DNA of 64,000 nucleotides, taken from contig NZ_JACDIS010000007.1 of assembly GCF_013839525.1 (NCBI RefSeq), positions 124,001 to 188,000 on the forward strand. Reading direction: 5' to 3'. Made by a program: the position numbers and the translations under genes. Source of the stretch: Chthonobacter rhizosphaerae. GTDB taxonomy: Bacteria > Pseudomonadota > Alphaproteobacteria > Rhizobiales > Pleomorphomonadaceae. The notes below the pieces were generated by a model, which saw only the letters and a list, made by a program, of their open reading frames with translations, was not told the DNA's origin and did not search any database. Below, piece after piece: positions 26,550-36,034 of this stretch; within the stretch, counting starts at the first letter, position 1, and every line of letters starts with the position of its first letter.

Positions 26550-27965
26550 TCAACCGGGCCCGCCCGGCCCCACCATGGCTTCCGGCCGCACGATGCGGTC
26601 GAAGTCCTCCTCGCTCACGAAGCCGAGGCGCACGGCCTCCTCCTTGAGCGTGGTGCCGTTCTTGTGCGCCGTCTTGGCGATCGTCGCCGCCTTGTCGTAG
26701 CCGATGACCGGCGCGAGCGCCGTCACCAGCATCAGCGACCGGCCGACAAGGTCCGCGATCCGCCCCCGGTCCGCTTCCAGACCCACCACGCACCGGTCCG
26801 CGAACGAACGCGCCGCGTCGCCGATGAGGCGCACCGACTGCAGCACCGCGTCCGCGATCACCGGCTTGTAGACGTTGAGTTCGAAATGCCCCTGTGCGCC
26901 CGCGAAGGCCACCGTCGTCTGGTTGCCGGCCACCCGGGCGGCCACCATGGTGACGGCCTCGGCCTGGGTGGGGTTCACCTTGCCCGGCATGATCGACGAG
27001 CCCGGCTCGTTCTCCGGCAGGACCAGTTCGCCGAGCCCGGACCGCGGCCCCGACCCGAGGAACCGGATGTCGTTGGCGATCTTGTGCAGCGACATGGCCA
27101 CCGTCTCAAGCGCGCCGTGGGCGAACACCAGCGCGTCGTGGGTGGCGAGCGCCTCGAACTTGTTCGGCGCCGTCACGAACGGGATGCCGGTCAGTTCGGC
27201 GAGGGCCGCCGCCACACGGGTCGCGAACTCCGGATGGGCGTTGAGGCCCGTCCCCACCGCCGTCCCGCCCTGGGCGAGCTCCAGAACCCCCGGCAGTACC
27301 ATCTCCATCCGGTGGATTCCCTGCGCGATCATGTGCCGGTAGCCGGAGAACTCCTGGCCGAGCGTCAGCGGCGTCGCGTCCTGGGTATGGGTCCGGCCGA
27401 TCTTCACGATGTCCGCGAAGGCGCTCTCCTTGTCGGCAAGCGCATACTTCAAGTGATGAAGGGCAGGCAGAAGGTCCGTGGTGATCGCCCGGGCCACCGC
27501 CACGTGCATGGCGGTCGGGAACACGTCGTTGGACGACTGGCCCATGTTCACGTGGTCGTTCGGGTGCACCGGGCTCTTGGCGCCGCGCTGTCCCCCGAGG
27601 CTCTCGTTGGCGAGGTTGGCGATCACCTCGTTCACGTTCATGTTCGACTGGGTGCCGGAGCCCGTCTGCCACACCACGAGCGGAAACTCCTCGTCGTGCC
27701 GCCCGGCCGCCACCGCCAGGCCCGCCCGCTCGATGGCCTCCGCGAGGCGCGGCTCCAGGAGGCCGAGGTCCCGGTTCACCCGGGCGGCCGCCACTTTCAC
27801 GGTCGCGAGCGCGTGGACGACCGGCGGCGGCATCCGCTCGGAGGCTCCGCCGATCGGGAAGTTCTCGATGGAGCGCTGGGTCTGCGCGCCCCAGGCCCGG
27901 TCCGCCGGCACGGCGATGGGCCCGAAGGTGTCGCTCTCCTCGCGGGTGGCTGTGGTGTCGGTCAC
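26550..27965 (-). CDS. fumC: Class II fumarate hydratase
   Basis: A 471-residue iron-independent fumarase of the citric acid cycle, interconverting fumarate and malate. It has [14 protein letters not shown] (about 101-114), [14 protein letters not shown] (134-147), [11 protein letters not shown] (190-200) and the superfamily signature [13 protein letters not shown] (322-334), with all catalytic residues. The length is normal. The start is a GTG with GGAGACGAG upstream. It lies downstream of sspB and upstream of DUF4169 in one direction; sspB-fumC synteny is usual in Rhizobiales. Confidence 0.97.
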   Translation of the reverse strand: MTDTTATREESDTFGPIAVPADRAWGAQTQRSIENFPIGGASERMPPPVVHALATVKVAAARVNRDLGLLEPRLAEAIERAGLAVAAGRHDEEFPLVVWQTGSGTQSNMNVNEVIANLANESLGGQRGAKSPVHPNDHVNMGQSSNDVFPTAMHVAVARAITTDLLPALHHLKYALADKESAFADIVKIGRTHTQDATPLTLGQEFSGYRHMIAQGIHRMEMVLPGVLELAQGGTAVGTGLNAHPEFATRVAAALAELTGIPFVTAPNKFEALATHDALVFAHGALETVAMSLHKIANDIRFLGSGPRSGLGELVLPENEPGSSIMPGKVNPTQAEAVTMVAARVAGNQTTVAFAGAQGHFELNVYKPVIADAVLQSVRLIGDAARSFADRCVVGLEADRGRIADLVGRSLMLVTALAPVIGYDKAATIAKTAHKNGTTLKEEAVRLGFVSEEDFDRIVRPEAMVGPGGPG

Positions 27966-28040
27966 GGCGTCTCGTCTCCGGTTGCCCCCCGGATCAGATA
28001 GGCGGGCCGACGACGGCGAGGAAGCCGGCAGCGTCTCCGC

Positions 28041-28604
28041 TCAGGGCTTTTTTCGGAACGCGTCGAGCGAGACCACGGCCGCCGTCTTGTCCGACGGAGC
28101 CTTGCCGTCGTCCTCCGCCGGCGCCTCGCCGGAGGCCGGCGCGGTCGGATCGCTCGGCTGGCGCGGCTGCGGCACCGGAACCACCGGGGCGATCGTCGCC
28201 GCCGGGTCCGCCGCGTCGTTCACGTCGGCCGCCTCGTCCGGCTCCTCGTGCATGGCGTTGAACTGCAGCCCGAACTCCACCGACGGGTCGAAGAAGCCCT
28301 TCAACGCCGAGAAGGGCACCAGCAGACGCTCCGGCACGCCGGCGAAGCTGAGCCCCACCTCGAACGCGTGCTCGGTCACCTGCAGGTCCCAGAACTGGTG
28401 CTGGAGGACGATGGTCATCTCCTCCGGATAGCGCTCGCGCAGCCGCGACGAGATGCGCACGCCCGGCGCGTTGGTGTCGAAGGCGATGTAGAAGTGGTGG
28501 TCGCCGGGAAGGCCGGCCCGCGCCACCTCCATCAGCACCTTGCGGACGACGCCGCGCAGGGCCTCCTGCGCCAGGACGTCGTATCGGATGAGATCCTGAA
28601 CCAT
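28041..28604 (-). CDS. sspB: ClpXP adaptor protein SspB (alphaproteobacterial type)
   Basis: A 187-residue adaptor that binds ssrA-tagged proteins and hands them to ClpXP. The N-terminal domain (about 1-125) contains the HFYIAFDTNAPGVRIS strand region that forms the tag-binding groove and the FEVGLSFAGVPERLLVPFSAL segment. A Pro/Ala/Asp-rich linker follows. The C-terminal VSLDAFRKKP is the short motif that docks on ClpX. The start at 28604 has AGGA just before it. The tmRNA gene lies 276 bases upstream in the same orientation. Confidence 0.95.
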   Translation of the reverse strand: MVQDLIRYDVLAQEALRGVVRKVLMEVARAGLPGDHHFYIAFDTNAPGVRISSRLRERYPEEMTIVLQHQFWDLQVTEHAFEVGLSFAGVPERLLVPFSALKGFFDPSVEFGLQFNAMHEEPDEAADVNDAADPAATIAPVVPVPQPRQPSDPTAPASGEAPAEDDGKAPSDKTAAVVSLDAFRKKP

Positions 28605-28879
28605 CGTTCCTCGCTCGCCGTGCCGCATCCCTGACCACGACAACGCAATAGGTCGCGGTTTCGATCGACAGGCCGTGCGCGTCCCGCCGCGGCACCATCG
28701 GTCGGAGCGTCGTCGCGCGCCGGCCGGACGGGCATGGGCGAACGCGCCATGAATCATCAGTGGCGGCAAGTCTATCCGACCGCGACCGCCGGTCAAAACG
28801 CCTGGAGGCGAAACGATCGCAAAAAGTCGGGCGAGAGCGCCAAGGGGGGAGCTTCGAGGGAACGCGGGAGGGAAGGGAG

Positions 28880-29233
28880 AAGTGGAGGCTTCTGTTGCCA
28901 GGTGCCTCCGAACCCCGCCTGAAAGTGCTACCCCTCAGGGCTTGATTCCCAGTACCAGCACCGCATTACGCGGCGACGGCCACCGGAGCATAGTTGTCAT
29001 TCGCAACTATAAGGTTAGCCCGATAACGGCGGTACAATGCCGAGCGAAAGAACCGCCTTTACACCCTCGTCGATCCTATTTCGCCCCCGCCGGAAACCAC
29101 GTTTCTCAGCCGAACCTTCAGGCTCGGAAGGGCTTTCGCCCCGTGGTCTCGGGTGGAGGCGCCGGGTACCGCCCCCGGGTCCGATAGGTTTATTGCGCAG
29201 CCAATTTATCGCCATAGCCGGGTTGCCCCGGCA
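28880..29233 (-). ncRNA. ssrA: tmRNA, circularly permuted two-piece form
   Basis: On the minus strand the coding piece starts at 29088 with GGGGGCGAAATAGGATCGAC, the conserved tmRNA 5' end. The tag frame (29004-28966) reads ANDNYAPVAVAA-stop, clearly an alphaproteobacterial ssrA tag. The coding piece ends in a CCTGGCAACAGAAGCCTCC hairpin near 28885. The acceptor piece lies upstream, as expected for the permuted gene: CGCCTCC (29161-29155) pairs with the GGGGGCG of the coding piece (one G-U) and is followed by ACC at 29152. The final A of CCA is not encoded at this point. Outer ends are approximate. Stalled ribosomes are rescued and products tagged for ClpXP, with SspB from the neighbouring gene. 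Confidence 0.9.
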
Positions 29234-29239
29234 CCGACA

Positions 29240-29268
29240 CATATAGGCCGCGCCACCCGCCTTGTGAA
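29240..29268 (-). promoter_or_regulatory. Promoter of ssrA
   Basis: TTCACA (29268-29263), 17 bases, TATATG (29245-29240) on the minus strand, a good housekeeping promoter that places the start of the pre-tmRNA near 29233. Confidence 0.55.
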
Positions 29269-29426
29269 GGGCCGATGACGGCAGCCCGTTCCCCTGACCA
29301 AGGTCGCCCGCATGACGCGCTGCCCGCTCACCGAGGCGAGCCACTCCGCCGGGTCGGAAGTCGTCATCGACGGCGGCGCCGTCACGGGCCAGGTGCTGCC
29401 CCTGCCGGCGGGCTGACCGGCCGGAT

Positions 29427-29957
29427 TCAGCGCTTGAAGAGGGTCGTCGGCGCGCCGTGGTACAGGGTTTCGGCGAACGGCCGGAACCCGGTCTTCGCCG
29501 CGACCTTCAGCGATGGACCGTTCTCCGGCGCAATCAGGCACACGGTCCGCCCCGGCGGCAGCGCCTTGTCGCGCCAGGAGAGCACCGCCCGCACCGCCTC
29601 GGTCGCGAACCCGCGCCCGTGCACCGCCGGGTCCATCACCCAGCCGATTTCGGGCGCGCCGGTGAGCGGCGGCTCGATCGTGCGGCGAAAGTCCGCCAGC
29701 CCGACATCGCCGACGAACCCGCCCGTCAGCCGTTCCTCCACGGCCCAATAACCGTAGCCGAGCAGCCGCCACAGACCGGCGTAGCGCAGAAGCCGCCCCC
29801 AGACCTCCTCGCTCGTCGACGGCCGCCCGCCGATGAACCGCACCACCTCCGGATCGGTCCAGAGCCGGTGCATCGCGTCGAAATCCGCCACTGCGTGAGG
29901 CCGCAGCCTGAGCCGCGCCGTCTCGATCACCGGCGCCGTCCCGCTCGCCTTCGCCAT
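29427..29957 (-). CDS. GNAT-family N-acetyltransferase (RimJ/RimL type)
   Basis: A 176-residue acetyltransferase. The N-terminal IETARLRLRPHAVADFDAMHRLW, the IGWVMDPAVHGRGFATEAVRAVL acetyl-CoA-binding motif (Q/RxxGxG/A form VHGRGFA) and the C-terminal NGPSLKVAAKTGFRPFAE are typical of RimJ/RimL-like enzymes that modify protein N-termini or small molecules. The substrate is unknown. AAGGAGC lies seven bases before the ATG. It is divergent from thyA. Confidence 0.92.
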   Translation of the reverse strand: MAKASGTAPVIETARLRLRPHAVADFDAMHRLWTDPEVVRFIGGRPSTSEEVWGRLLRYAGLWRLLGYGYWAVEERLTGGFVGDVGLADFRRTIEPPLTGAPEIGWVMDPAVHGRGFATEAVRAVLSWRDKALPPGRTVCLIAPENGPSLKVAAKTGFRPFAETLYHGAPTTLFKR

Positions 29958-30142
29958 CTGGGCGCTCCTTAAATTGCCAAGCCCGCGTACCAAGACCCTT
30001 GATCGGCCCGACAAACACCTGGATATCTCGCCGATTGTTCCCTCATTCGGTTGCCCCGTCATCGCCGCTGGTCCAAACATCCGGTGAAGACCGCTAAGAA
30101 GACGACGGCCCTCGTCGGCCGCCGCCAGCCGGGCCGGACCGC

Positions 30143-30937
30143 ATGCAGCAATACCACGACCTCCTTCGCCGCATCCTCTCGGAAGGCCACCGCAAGGCGG
30201 ATCGCACCGGCACCGGCACCCTGTCGGTGTTCGGCCACCAGATGCGATTCGACCTCGCCGACGGCTTTCCGCTGGTGACGACCAAGAAGCTGCACCTGAA
30301 GTCCATCATCCACGAACTGGTCTGGTTCCTGGCCGGCGACACCAACATCCGGTACCTGAAGGACAACGGCGTCTCGATCTGGGACGAGTGGGCGGACGAG
30401 AACGGCGACCTCGGCCCCGTCTACGGCCGGCAGTGGCGCTCCTGGCCGACCAAGGACGGCGGCGCCATCGACCAGATCGCATGGGTGGAGGCGGAGATCC
30501 GCCGCAACCCGAACTCCCGCCGCCTGATGGTCACCGCCTGGAACCCGGCCGACGTGCCCGAGATGGCGCTGCCGCCCTGCCATGCCCTGTTCCAGTTCTA
30601 CGTGGCCGACGGCCGGCTCTCCTGCCAGCTCTACCAGCGCTCGGCCGACGTCTTCCTCGGCGTGCCGTTCAACATCGCCAGCTATGCCCTCCTGACGGCC
30701 GTCATGGCCCAGGCGACCGGCCTCAAGCCCGGCGACTTCGTCCACACCCTCGGCGACGCGCATCTCTACCTGAACCACCTGGAGCAGGCGGAACTCCAGC
30801 TTTCCCGGGACCTCCGCCCACTCCCCCGCCTGACGATCGACCCGTCGGTCCGCTCGGCCCTCGACTTCCGCTACGAGCACGCGACCATCGAGGGCTACGA
30901 CCCGCACCCGTCCATCAAGGCCGACGTGGCCGTCTAG
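30143..30937 (+). CDS. thyA: Thymidylate synthase
   Basis: A 264-residue enzyme that methylates dUMP to dTMP using methylene-tetrahydrofolate, which becomes dihydrofolate. The catalytic cysteine is C146 in [12 protein letters not shown]; the phosphate-binding arginine (R21, DRTGTGT) and the [19 protein letters not shown] and HLYLNHLEQ motifs are present. The length is standard. folA, which recycles the dihydrofolate, lies 3.2 kb downstream in the same direction, with motAB inserted in the opposite direction between them. Confidence 0.97.
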   Translation: MQQYHDLLRRILSEGHRKADRTGTGTLSVFGHQMRFDLADGFPLVTTKKLHLKSIIHELVWFLAGDTNIRYLKDNGVSIWDEWADENGDLGPVYGRQWRSWPTKDGGAIDQIAWVEAEIRRNPNSRRLMVTAWNPADVPEMALPPCHALFQFYVADGRLSCQLYQRSADVFLGVPFNIASYALLTAVMAQATGLKPGDFVHTLGDAHLYLNHLEQAELQLSRDLRPLPRLTIDPSVRSALDFRYEHATIEGYDPHPSIKADVAV

Positions 30938-30987
30938 GCCCTGGTTCCGGGCGTGCGCTCCCCCTAGACCCGCGACATTTTCGAAGA

Positions 30988-31005
30988 CGACGGCTGCCGC
31001 CGTCG
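30988..31005. terminator. Stem-loop between convergent thyA and motB
   Basis: CGACGGC-TGCC-GCCGTCG, a perfect seven-base stem with a tetraloop in the 119-base gap between two converging genes. There is no T run, so it is a plausible but not certain terminator. Confidence 0.4.
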
Positions 31006-31056
31006 CCTCGATCGAACGAATCCGTGTCGGCGGGTTGGCTCGGCTCGCGAACCGTC

Positions 31057-31953
31057 CTACGGGGTCCACTCCGTAGGCAGCGGCGGCGGCGGGAAGACGA
31101 CGCTCACGCGCACCCGCTCGTTGGAGGACATGTAGGGATCGTTGATGAAATAGGGCTCGGTGGACGCCAGGCCGACCACCGAATCGATGTGGTCGTTGGA
31201 CAGCCCGGACTCGTTCAGGAGCGCGCGCACCACGTTGGCCCGGTCGGCGCTCAACTCCCACGGCCCGTAGCCACGGTCGGCGTAGCGCCCGCCGGCCGCC
31301 GTATGGCCGGAGATCGTCACCTGCGCGTTGAGCTTCTGCAGGATCGGCGCGATGGCCGCGACCATGACCCGCGTCGGATCCATCGGGACCTTCGAGCCTT
31401 CCGCGAACATCCGCCGCCCGTGTTGGTCCACGATCAGGATGTCGAGGCCCTCGTCCGTGGCCTCGATCATGAGGTTGCTGAGGTAGGGCGTCACCTCGGG
31501 CATCGCCTGCAGCGCCTGCCGGATGCTGACCGCGGCGCTGTGGTAGGCCTGCTTGTCGGCCGCCGGGCGGTTGACCTGGCTGTCGCCGGCGCTGTCCTGC
31601 CCTCCGTCCTCCCTCCCGGCGGTGCCGTTCGCCGCGTCGCGAGGCGCGGCAGGATCGCGCCGGACCATATCGGGTCGCGAGCCGGACGATTGGTTGCCGG
31701 ACTGGGCTATGGCATTGCCGTTCAGGACGCCGCCGGCGCCACTGGTGGTGAGACTCACAGCCTCCGGCGCGAAATACTCCGCCAGGCCGACCTTCTGCTC
31801 CGGCGTCGTCATGCTGATCAGCCACATCAGCAGGAAGAACGCCATCATGGCGGTCACGAAGTCCGCATAGGCGATCTTCCAGGCCCCGCCGTGGTGCGCG
31901 TGAGCGGCCTTTTTGACCTTCTTGATGATGATCGGCGACTTGGGCTTGGCCAT
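31057..31953 (-). CDS. motB: Flagellar motor stator protein MotB
   Basis: A 298-residue stator subunit. The single membrane helix (about 27-47) reads GAWKIAYADFVTAMMAFFLLMWLI, with D31 the proton-carrying aspartate. A Ser/Gly/Asn-rich linker of about 80 residues follows, then the OmpA-like peptidoglycan-binding domain (about 145-285) with the ISGHTAAGG and ELSADRANVVRALL motifs. It forms the proton channel with MotA. It starts 22 bases after the motA stop codon in the same transcript. No other flagellar gene is near. Confidence 0.95.
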   Translation of the reverse strand: MAKPKSPIIIKKVKKAAHAHHGGAWKIAYADFVTAMMAFFLLMWLISMTTPEQKVGLAEYFAPEAVSLTTSGAGGVLNGNAIAQSGNQSSGSRPDMVRRDPAAPRDAANGTAGREDGGQDSAGDSQVNRPAADKQAYHSAAVSIRQALQAMPEVTPYLSNLMIEATDEGLDILIVDQHGRRMFAEGSKVPMDPTRVMVAAIAPILQKLNAQVTISGHTAAGGRYADRGYGPWELSADRANVVRALLNESGLSNDHIDSVVGLASTEPYFINDPYMSSNERVRVSVVFPPPPLPTEWTP

Positions 31954-31975
31954 CGCGGTCCTACTGGAGATCGGG

Positions 31976-32839
31976 TCAGGTCGTGGCGGGCAGCTTGGCG
32001 GTCGCCGCTTCCACTTCGTTGAAGGTCGGGCGGACGTCGCTCATCAGAGCCTTGCGGGCGAACTCCACCGCCATCACCGGCGGCTGGCCGCCGATATGGG
32101 CCAGGAGGCCCGATTTGAGCGACAGGTAGTACTTGGACTCCGCCTCGAAGATGTTCTTGAGCGACTGCGCCATGGGTCCGAAGAAGCCATAGGCGACGAA
32201 GACGCCGAAGAAGGTGCCGACCAGCGCGCCGCCGATCAGGTGTCCGAGCACCTCCGGCGGCTCGGTGATCGACCCCATGGTCTTGATCACGCCGAGCACG
32301 GCGGCGACGATTCCGAGCGCCGGCGTTCCGTCCGCGATCGACTGCATGGCCGCGACGACGCGCTCCTGCTCCTGGTGGTGCGTCTCCAGTTCCTCGTCCA
32401 TGAGAGCGTCGATCTCGTGGACGTTGTCGGCGCCCATCGTCACCATGCGCATGTAGTCGCAGACGAACTCGACCGCGTGATGGTTCGCCGCAAAAGTCGG
32501 GAAGGCGTTGAACAGCGTCGAATTGCCCGGGTCTTCAAGGTGAGACTCGATCTCGAGCAGACCTTTCTGCTGCACAAGCTTGTACATGGCGTATTGCATC
32601 GCCAGCAGCTCGACATAGGCCGCCTGCGTGTATTTGGGACCCCTCACCAGCGTGCCGAACATGGCCGGCACCGCCTTGATGACCGGCGCGGTGTTGCCGA
32701 TGATGAAGGCGCCGATCGCCGCGCCGAGGATGATCACGAACTCGAACGGCTGCCAAAGGACGTAGAGCTTGCCGCCCATCGCCGCATAGCCGCCGAAGAC
32801 GCAGGCGAAGACGACGAGTGTGCCGACGATCAACCGCAT
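31976..32839 (-). CDS. motA: Flagellar motor stator protein MotA
   Basis: A 287-residue inner-membrane protein with four membrane helices (about 1-20, 32-52, 168-190, 200-222). The cytoplasmic loop carries the conserved charged residues for rotor contact, and the family motif GIVAAVLGVIKTMGSITEPPEVLG with its Pro residues is intact. The C-terminal tail is MAVEFARKALMSDVRPTF-like, as in other rhizobial MotA. It drives rotation together with MotB, encoded just downstream. Confidence 0.96.
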   Translation of the reverse strand: MRLIVGTLVVFACVFGGYAAMGGKLYVLWQPFEFVIILGAAIGAFIIGNTAPVIKAVPAMFGTLVRGPKYTQAAYVELLAMQYAMYKLVQQKGLLEIESHLEDPGNSTLFNAFPTFAANHHAVEFVCDYMRMVTMGADNVHEIDALMDEELETHHQEQERVVAAMQSIADGTPALGIVAAVLGVIKTMGSITEPPEVLGHLIGGALVGTFFGVFVAYGFFGPMAQSLKNIFEAESKYYLSLKSGLLAHIGGQPPVMAVEFARKALMSDVRPTFNEVEAATAKLPATT

Positions 32840-33240
32840 GGAATTGCCATCCTCGCGCCGAAACAGGCCCGGCCTTTGCGAAGCCAGTTCTCAAATGCAA
32901 AATTACCTAACCGAGTTAAGGCCGAGTATAGAGCCACGGGGCCCGAACCCCGTCCGAGGCGCTCGCAGTCCGAGACCCGGCCGGTCGTGACCCCGCCTCT
33001 TCGACCTGATCCACCTGAACGCTCATCGGGAATGGCCGCGGGGGGAAGGGGCTGGCTTCCACCCGTCCCCGTGCTCGCCAAAGTCCCCCGACGCTCCCAT
33101 CCCATCGCCACCCTCAGGGCACGAAGGCCCCTCCGCCCGGCGGGCGAAGTGTTCCGCCCGCTTCGGGCCCCTCTTCACAGGCACGGACCTGGCCCGTTCG
33201 CCCTTGACGGCGCGGACGTTTCGTCCGACCTCTCCGGGTC
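32840..33240. other. Non-coding stretch between divergent motA and a hypothetical gene
   Basis: About 400 bases without a convincing gene. The first 100 bases are AT-richer and probably hold the motA promoter. A small GGACG-TTT-CGTCC inverted repeat lies near 33215-33230, just before the rightward gene. Confidence 0.4.
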
Positions 33241-33654
33241 ATGAACACGCGCCGCGCCTCCTCCCGCTCGTCCCGCAGCCCTCGCCAGCCGGCGAACGTG
33301 GCGGGCGCCCAGGACCTCGTCCGCCTGCTCGACCAGGCCGGGCTGACGCCCCAGGCGGCGCTCTGGGTCTACCGGGAGGAGACCGACAGCTGGCGCCTCT
33401 GGCTGGCCCCGCCGCCCCATGCGGAGGAGAGGACCGGCTACTACAAGGCCGTCTCCGGCGTGCTCGCCACCCCCGAGGGCAAGGCGACGCGAATCGACTT
33501 CGGCGATGTCCAGTACGTCGCCCCGAAGGACGACGTCCTGCGCGGCCTCGCCGACACGGTTTCTGCGGCCAGGATCGCCGCCATCAAGGTGGGCGCGTCC
33601 GTGGTCAACGGCATCTACCACCCGGACAGCATCATCATCCGCCTCGCGGTCTGA
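33241..33654 (+). CDS. Hypothetical protein
   Basis: A 137-residue protein I do not recognise. A basic, Ser/Arg-rich start is followed by a compact alpha/beta-looking part containing LWVYREETDSWRLWLAPP, a middle with FGDVQYVAPKDDVL and an end IAAIKVGASVVNGIYHPDSI. It has no signal peptide or membrane helix and no cysteine motif, so it is probably cytosolic. The ATG at 33241 has no strong ribosome site. It lies 35 bases before the acetyltransferase gene in the same direction and may be co-transcribed with it and folA. Confidence 0.65.
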   Translation: MNTRRASSRSSRSPRQPANVAGAQDLVRLLDQAGLTPQAALWVYREETDSWRLWLAPPPHAEERTGYYKAVSGVLATPEGKATRIDFGDVQYVAPKDDVLRGLADTVSAARIAAIKVGASVVNGIYHPDSIIIRLAV

Positions 33655-33689
33655 TCCCCGCGGGCGCCACTCCTCCACGCGAAAGCATC

Positions 33690-34175
33690 ATGACCCTCAC
33701 GATCCGCCCCGCCGGCCCTGACGACGCGCCGCTCGTCCTTGCCTTCATCCGCGCCCTCGCCGAGTACGAGAAGCTCCTCGACGACGTGAAGGCGACCGAC
33801 CGGGACATCCGCGCCGCCCTGTTCGGGCCGGCCCCGAAGGTGTTCTGCGAGATCGCGGAGTGGAACGGAGAGCCGGCCGGCTTCGCGCTCTGGTACTATA
33901 CCTTCTCCACCTTCCTTGGCCGGCACGGCCTCTTCCTGGAGGACCTGTTCGTCAAGCCGGAGATGCGCGGCCACGGCATCGGCAAGGCGCTCCTCGCCAC
34001 TCTCGCCCGCCGCTGCGTGGACGAAGGCCTCGGCCGGTTCGAGTGGGAGGTGCTCGACTGGAACCAGCCGTCCATCGACTTCTACAAGGCCCAGGGCGCC
34101 GAACTGATGACCGGATGGGAGCCGTGCCGCGTCACCGGCGACGCGCTCCGCAGGCTGGCGGCGAGCGCCCCATGA
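33690..34175 (+). CDS. GNAT-family N-acetyltransferase
   Basis: A 161-residue acetyltransferase close to the spermine/spermidine or thialysine acetyltransferase branch, as judged by LEDLFVKPEMRGHGIGKALLATLA (acetyl-CoA motif RGHGIG) and FEWEVLDWNQPSIDFYKAQGAE. The N-terminal TIRPAGPDDAPLVLAFI and FALWYYTFSTFLGRHG are typical of this group. The substrate is not proven. Its stop codon overlaps the folA start (ATGA), so the two are coupled. Confidence 0.93.
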   Translation: MTLTIRPAGPDDAPLVLAFIRALAEYEKLLDDVKATDRDIRAALFGPAPKVFCEIAEWNGEPAGFALWYYTFSTFLGRHGLFLEDLFVKPEMRGHGIGKALLATLARRCVDEGLGRFEWEVLDWNQPSIDFYKAQGAELMTGWEPCRVTGDALRRLAASAP

Positions 34176-34699
34176 CCGATCCCGCCGCCATCCCGCTTAC
34201 CCTCGTGGTCGCCGTGGCGCGCAACGGCGTGATCGGCCGCGAGGGCGACATGCCCTGGCGCCTTTCCTCCGACCTCAGGCACTTCCGCCGGATCACCATG
34301 GGCAAGCCCGTCGTGATGGGGCGCAAGACCCTGGAGGCGATCGGCAGGCCCCTGGCCGGGCGCCCGAACCTCATCGTCAGCCGCAGCCTCGATCCGTCCA
34401 CCGAGGGCGTGTCCGTCTTCCCGGACCTCGACGCCGCCATCGCGGCCGCGCGCCGCATCGCGGCCGAAACCGCGGCGGACGAGGTGATCATCGGCGGCGG
34501 CGGCCAGATCTACGCGGAGACCATCGGCCGGGCGGACCAGCTGCGGATCACCCACGTGGACGTGGAGGTCGAGGGCGACACCACCTTCCCGACCATCGAT
34601 CCCGCGCTCTGGCGCCCGGTGGACGACGAGCCGATGCCGCGAACCGATCGTGACGACGCGGACGCCCGATGGGTCACCTACGAGAGGGTCCGTTCATGA
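34172..34699 (+). CDS. folA: Dihydrofolate reductase
   Basis: A 175-residue enzyme that reduces dihydrofolate to tetrahydrofolate with NADPH. The substrate-binding aspartate is D34 (MPWRLSSDLRHF); the NADPH-binding segments GKPVVMGRKT and IIGGGGQIYAE are intact. It completes the thymidylate cycle with thyA. It overlaps the acetyltransferase gene by four bases. hflK begins 225 bases downstream. Confidence 0.96.
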   Translation: MTDPAAIPLTLVVAVARNGVIGREGDMPWRLSSDLRHFRRITMGKPVVMGRKTLEAIGRPLAGRPNLIVSRSLDPSTEGVSVFPDLDAAIAAARRIAAETAADEVIIGGGGQIYAETIGRADQLRITHVDVEVEGDTTFPTIDPALWRPVDDEPMPRTDRDDADARWVTYERVRS

Positions 34700-34924
34700 T
34701 CAGCGGAGCCTGTTCGCGGCCGCAAGGTGCGTCCCGTTGACCAATCGGTCGGAATCGCGTCCGCTCGGCCCTGAAAACGGCGACGCTCACGTTGACTTGA
34801 GGGCGCCCAGATCCCACCTCCTGGGCAACTGACGGCTGGTGCCCGGCGAATTGCAGCCTCGCGCTCAAGTTCGTATAAGCCGCCGGATCGTCCAGGTGGT
34901 GAGACCGGAGAGGAAGACGACCCT

Positions 34925-36034
34925 ATGCCTTGGAGCAACCAGAGCGGCGGCGGCGGATGGAAAGGCGGCGGCAACGGCCCATGGGGCCAGCCTCCCCGCG
35001 GCGGCGGTGGCGGCGGCGCGCCGCCGGATCTCGAAGAGCTCCTCCGGCGCAGCCAGGACCGGCTGAAGCGCGTCCTGCCCGGCGGTGGCGGCGGCGGCCC
35101 CGGCGGCGGCGGCTCCCGGCTCGCTGTGCCCCTGGTGCTCGCGGCCCTGGTCGGCCTCTGGCTCTACGAGAGCATCTACGTCGTCCAGCCCGACGAGGTG
35201 GGCGTCGAGCTTCGCTTCGGCGAGGTCAAGCCCGAGCTCAACGACCCGGGCATCCACTTCCATCTCTGGCCCGTCGAGTCCGTCGAACTGCCGGCGGTGC
35301 TCAAGGAGAACCAGGAGAACATCGGCATCTCCGTCGCCCGGTCGGCCAACGACACGTCCATCATGCTGTCGGGCGACCAGAACCTCGTCGACGTGGAGTT
35401 CTCCGTCCTCTGGCGCATCTCCGACCCGGTGAAGTTCCTCTTCAACGTGGCGGACCAGCAGAACGTGGTGCGCGTCGTGGCCGAATCCGCCATGCGCGAA
35501 TACGTCGGCCGGACCCGCGCCGACGAGTTCCGCACCCGCGGCCGCGAGGCGGCCCAGCAGGCGGTGCGCAACCTCATCCAGGGCACGCTCGACAGCTACG
35601 ACGCCGGCATCACGGTGACGGCCGTCAACCTGGAGCGGGCCGACCCGCCGCGCGAGGTCATCGACGCGTTCGAGGAGGTCCAGCGCGCCCAGCAGGACCA
35701 GGACAAGTTCAAGCAGGACGCACAGGCCTACTCCAACAAGCGGCTCGGCGACGCCCGAGGCGAGTCCTCCCAGATCCGCGAGGCGGCGCTCGGCTACCGC
35801 GACCGCGTCGTCGCCGAGGCTACCGGTGAGAGCCAGCGCTTCCGCGACGTGTACGAGGAATACGCCAAGGCTCCGGAGATCACGCGCAAGCGCCTCTACC
35901 TGGAGACCATGGAGGGCGTCCTCGCCAACTCCAACAAGGTCATCCTGGACCAGTCGAGCGGAAACGGGGTCGTGCCCTACCTGCCGCTGCCTGAAATCCA
36001 GCGCCGCGCCACCCAGCAGGGGGAGACGCAGTGA
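34925..36034 (+). CDS. hflK: FtsH protease modulator HflK
   Basis: A 369-residue SPFH-domain inner-membrane protein. A Gly/Pro-rich cytoplasmic N-terminus (about 1-60) is followed by one membrane helix (about 62-80), the band-7 domain (about 85-260) and a long charged helix. With HflC it forms a large cage around the FtsH protease and limits its access to membrane proteins. The N-terminal glycine tracts (five to six Gly in a row, several times) are longer than in E. coli. It overlaps hflC by one base. Confidence 0.95.
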   Translation: MPWSNQSGGGGWKGGGNGPWGQPPRGGGGGGAPPDLEELLRRSQDRLKRVLPGGGGGGPGGGGSRLAVPLVLAALVGLWLYESIYVVQPDEVGVELRFGEVKPELNDPGIHFHLWPVESVELPAVLKENQENIGISVARSANDTSIMLSGDQNLVDVEFSVLWRISDPVKFLFNVADQQNVVRVVAESAMREYVGRTRADEFRTRGREAAQQAVRNLIQGTLDSYDAGITVTAVNLERADPPREVIDAFEEVQRAQQDQDKFKQDAQAYSNKRLGDARGESSQIREAALGYRDRVVAEATGESQRFRDVYEEYAKAPEITRKRLYLETMEGVLANSNKVILDQSSGNGVVPYLPLPEIQRRATQQGETQ

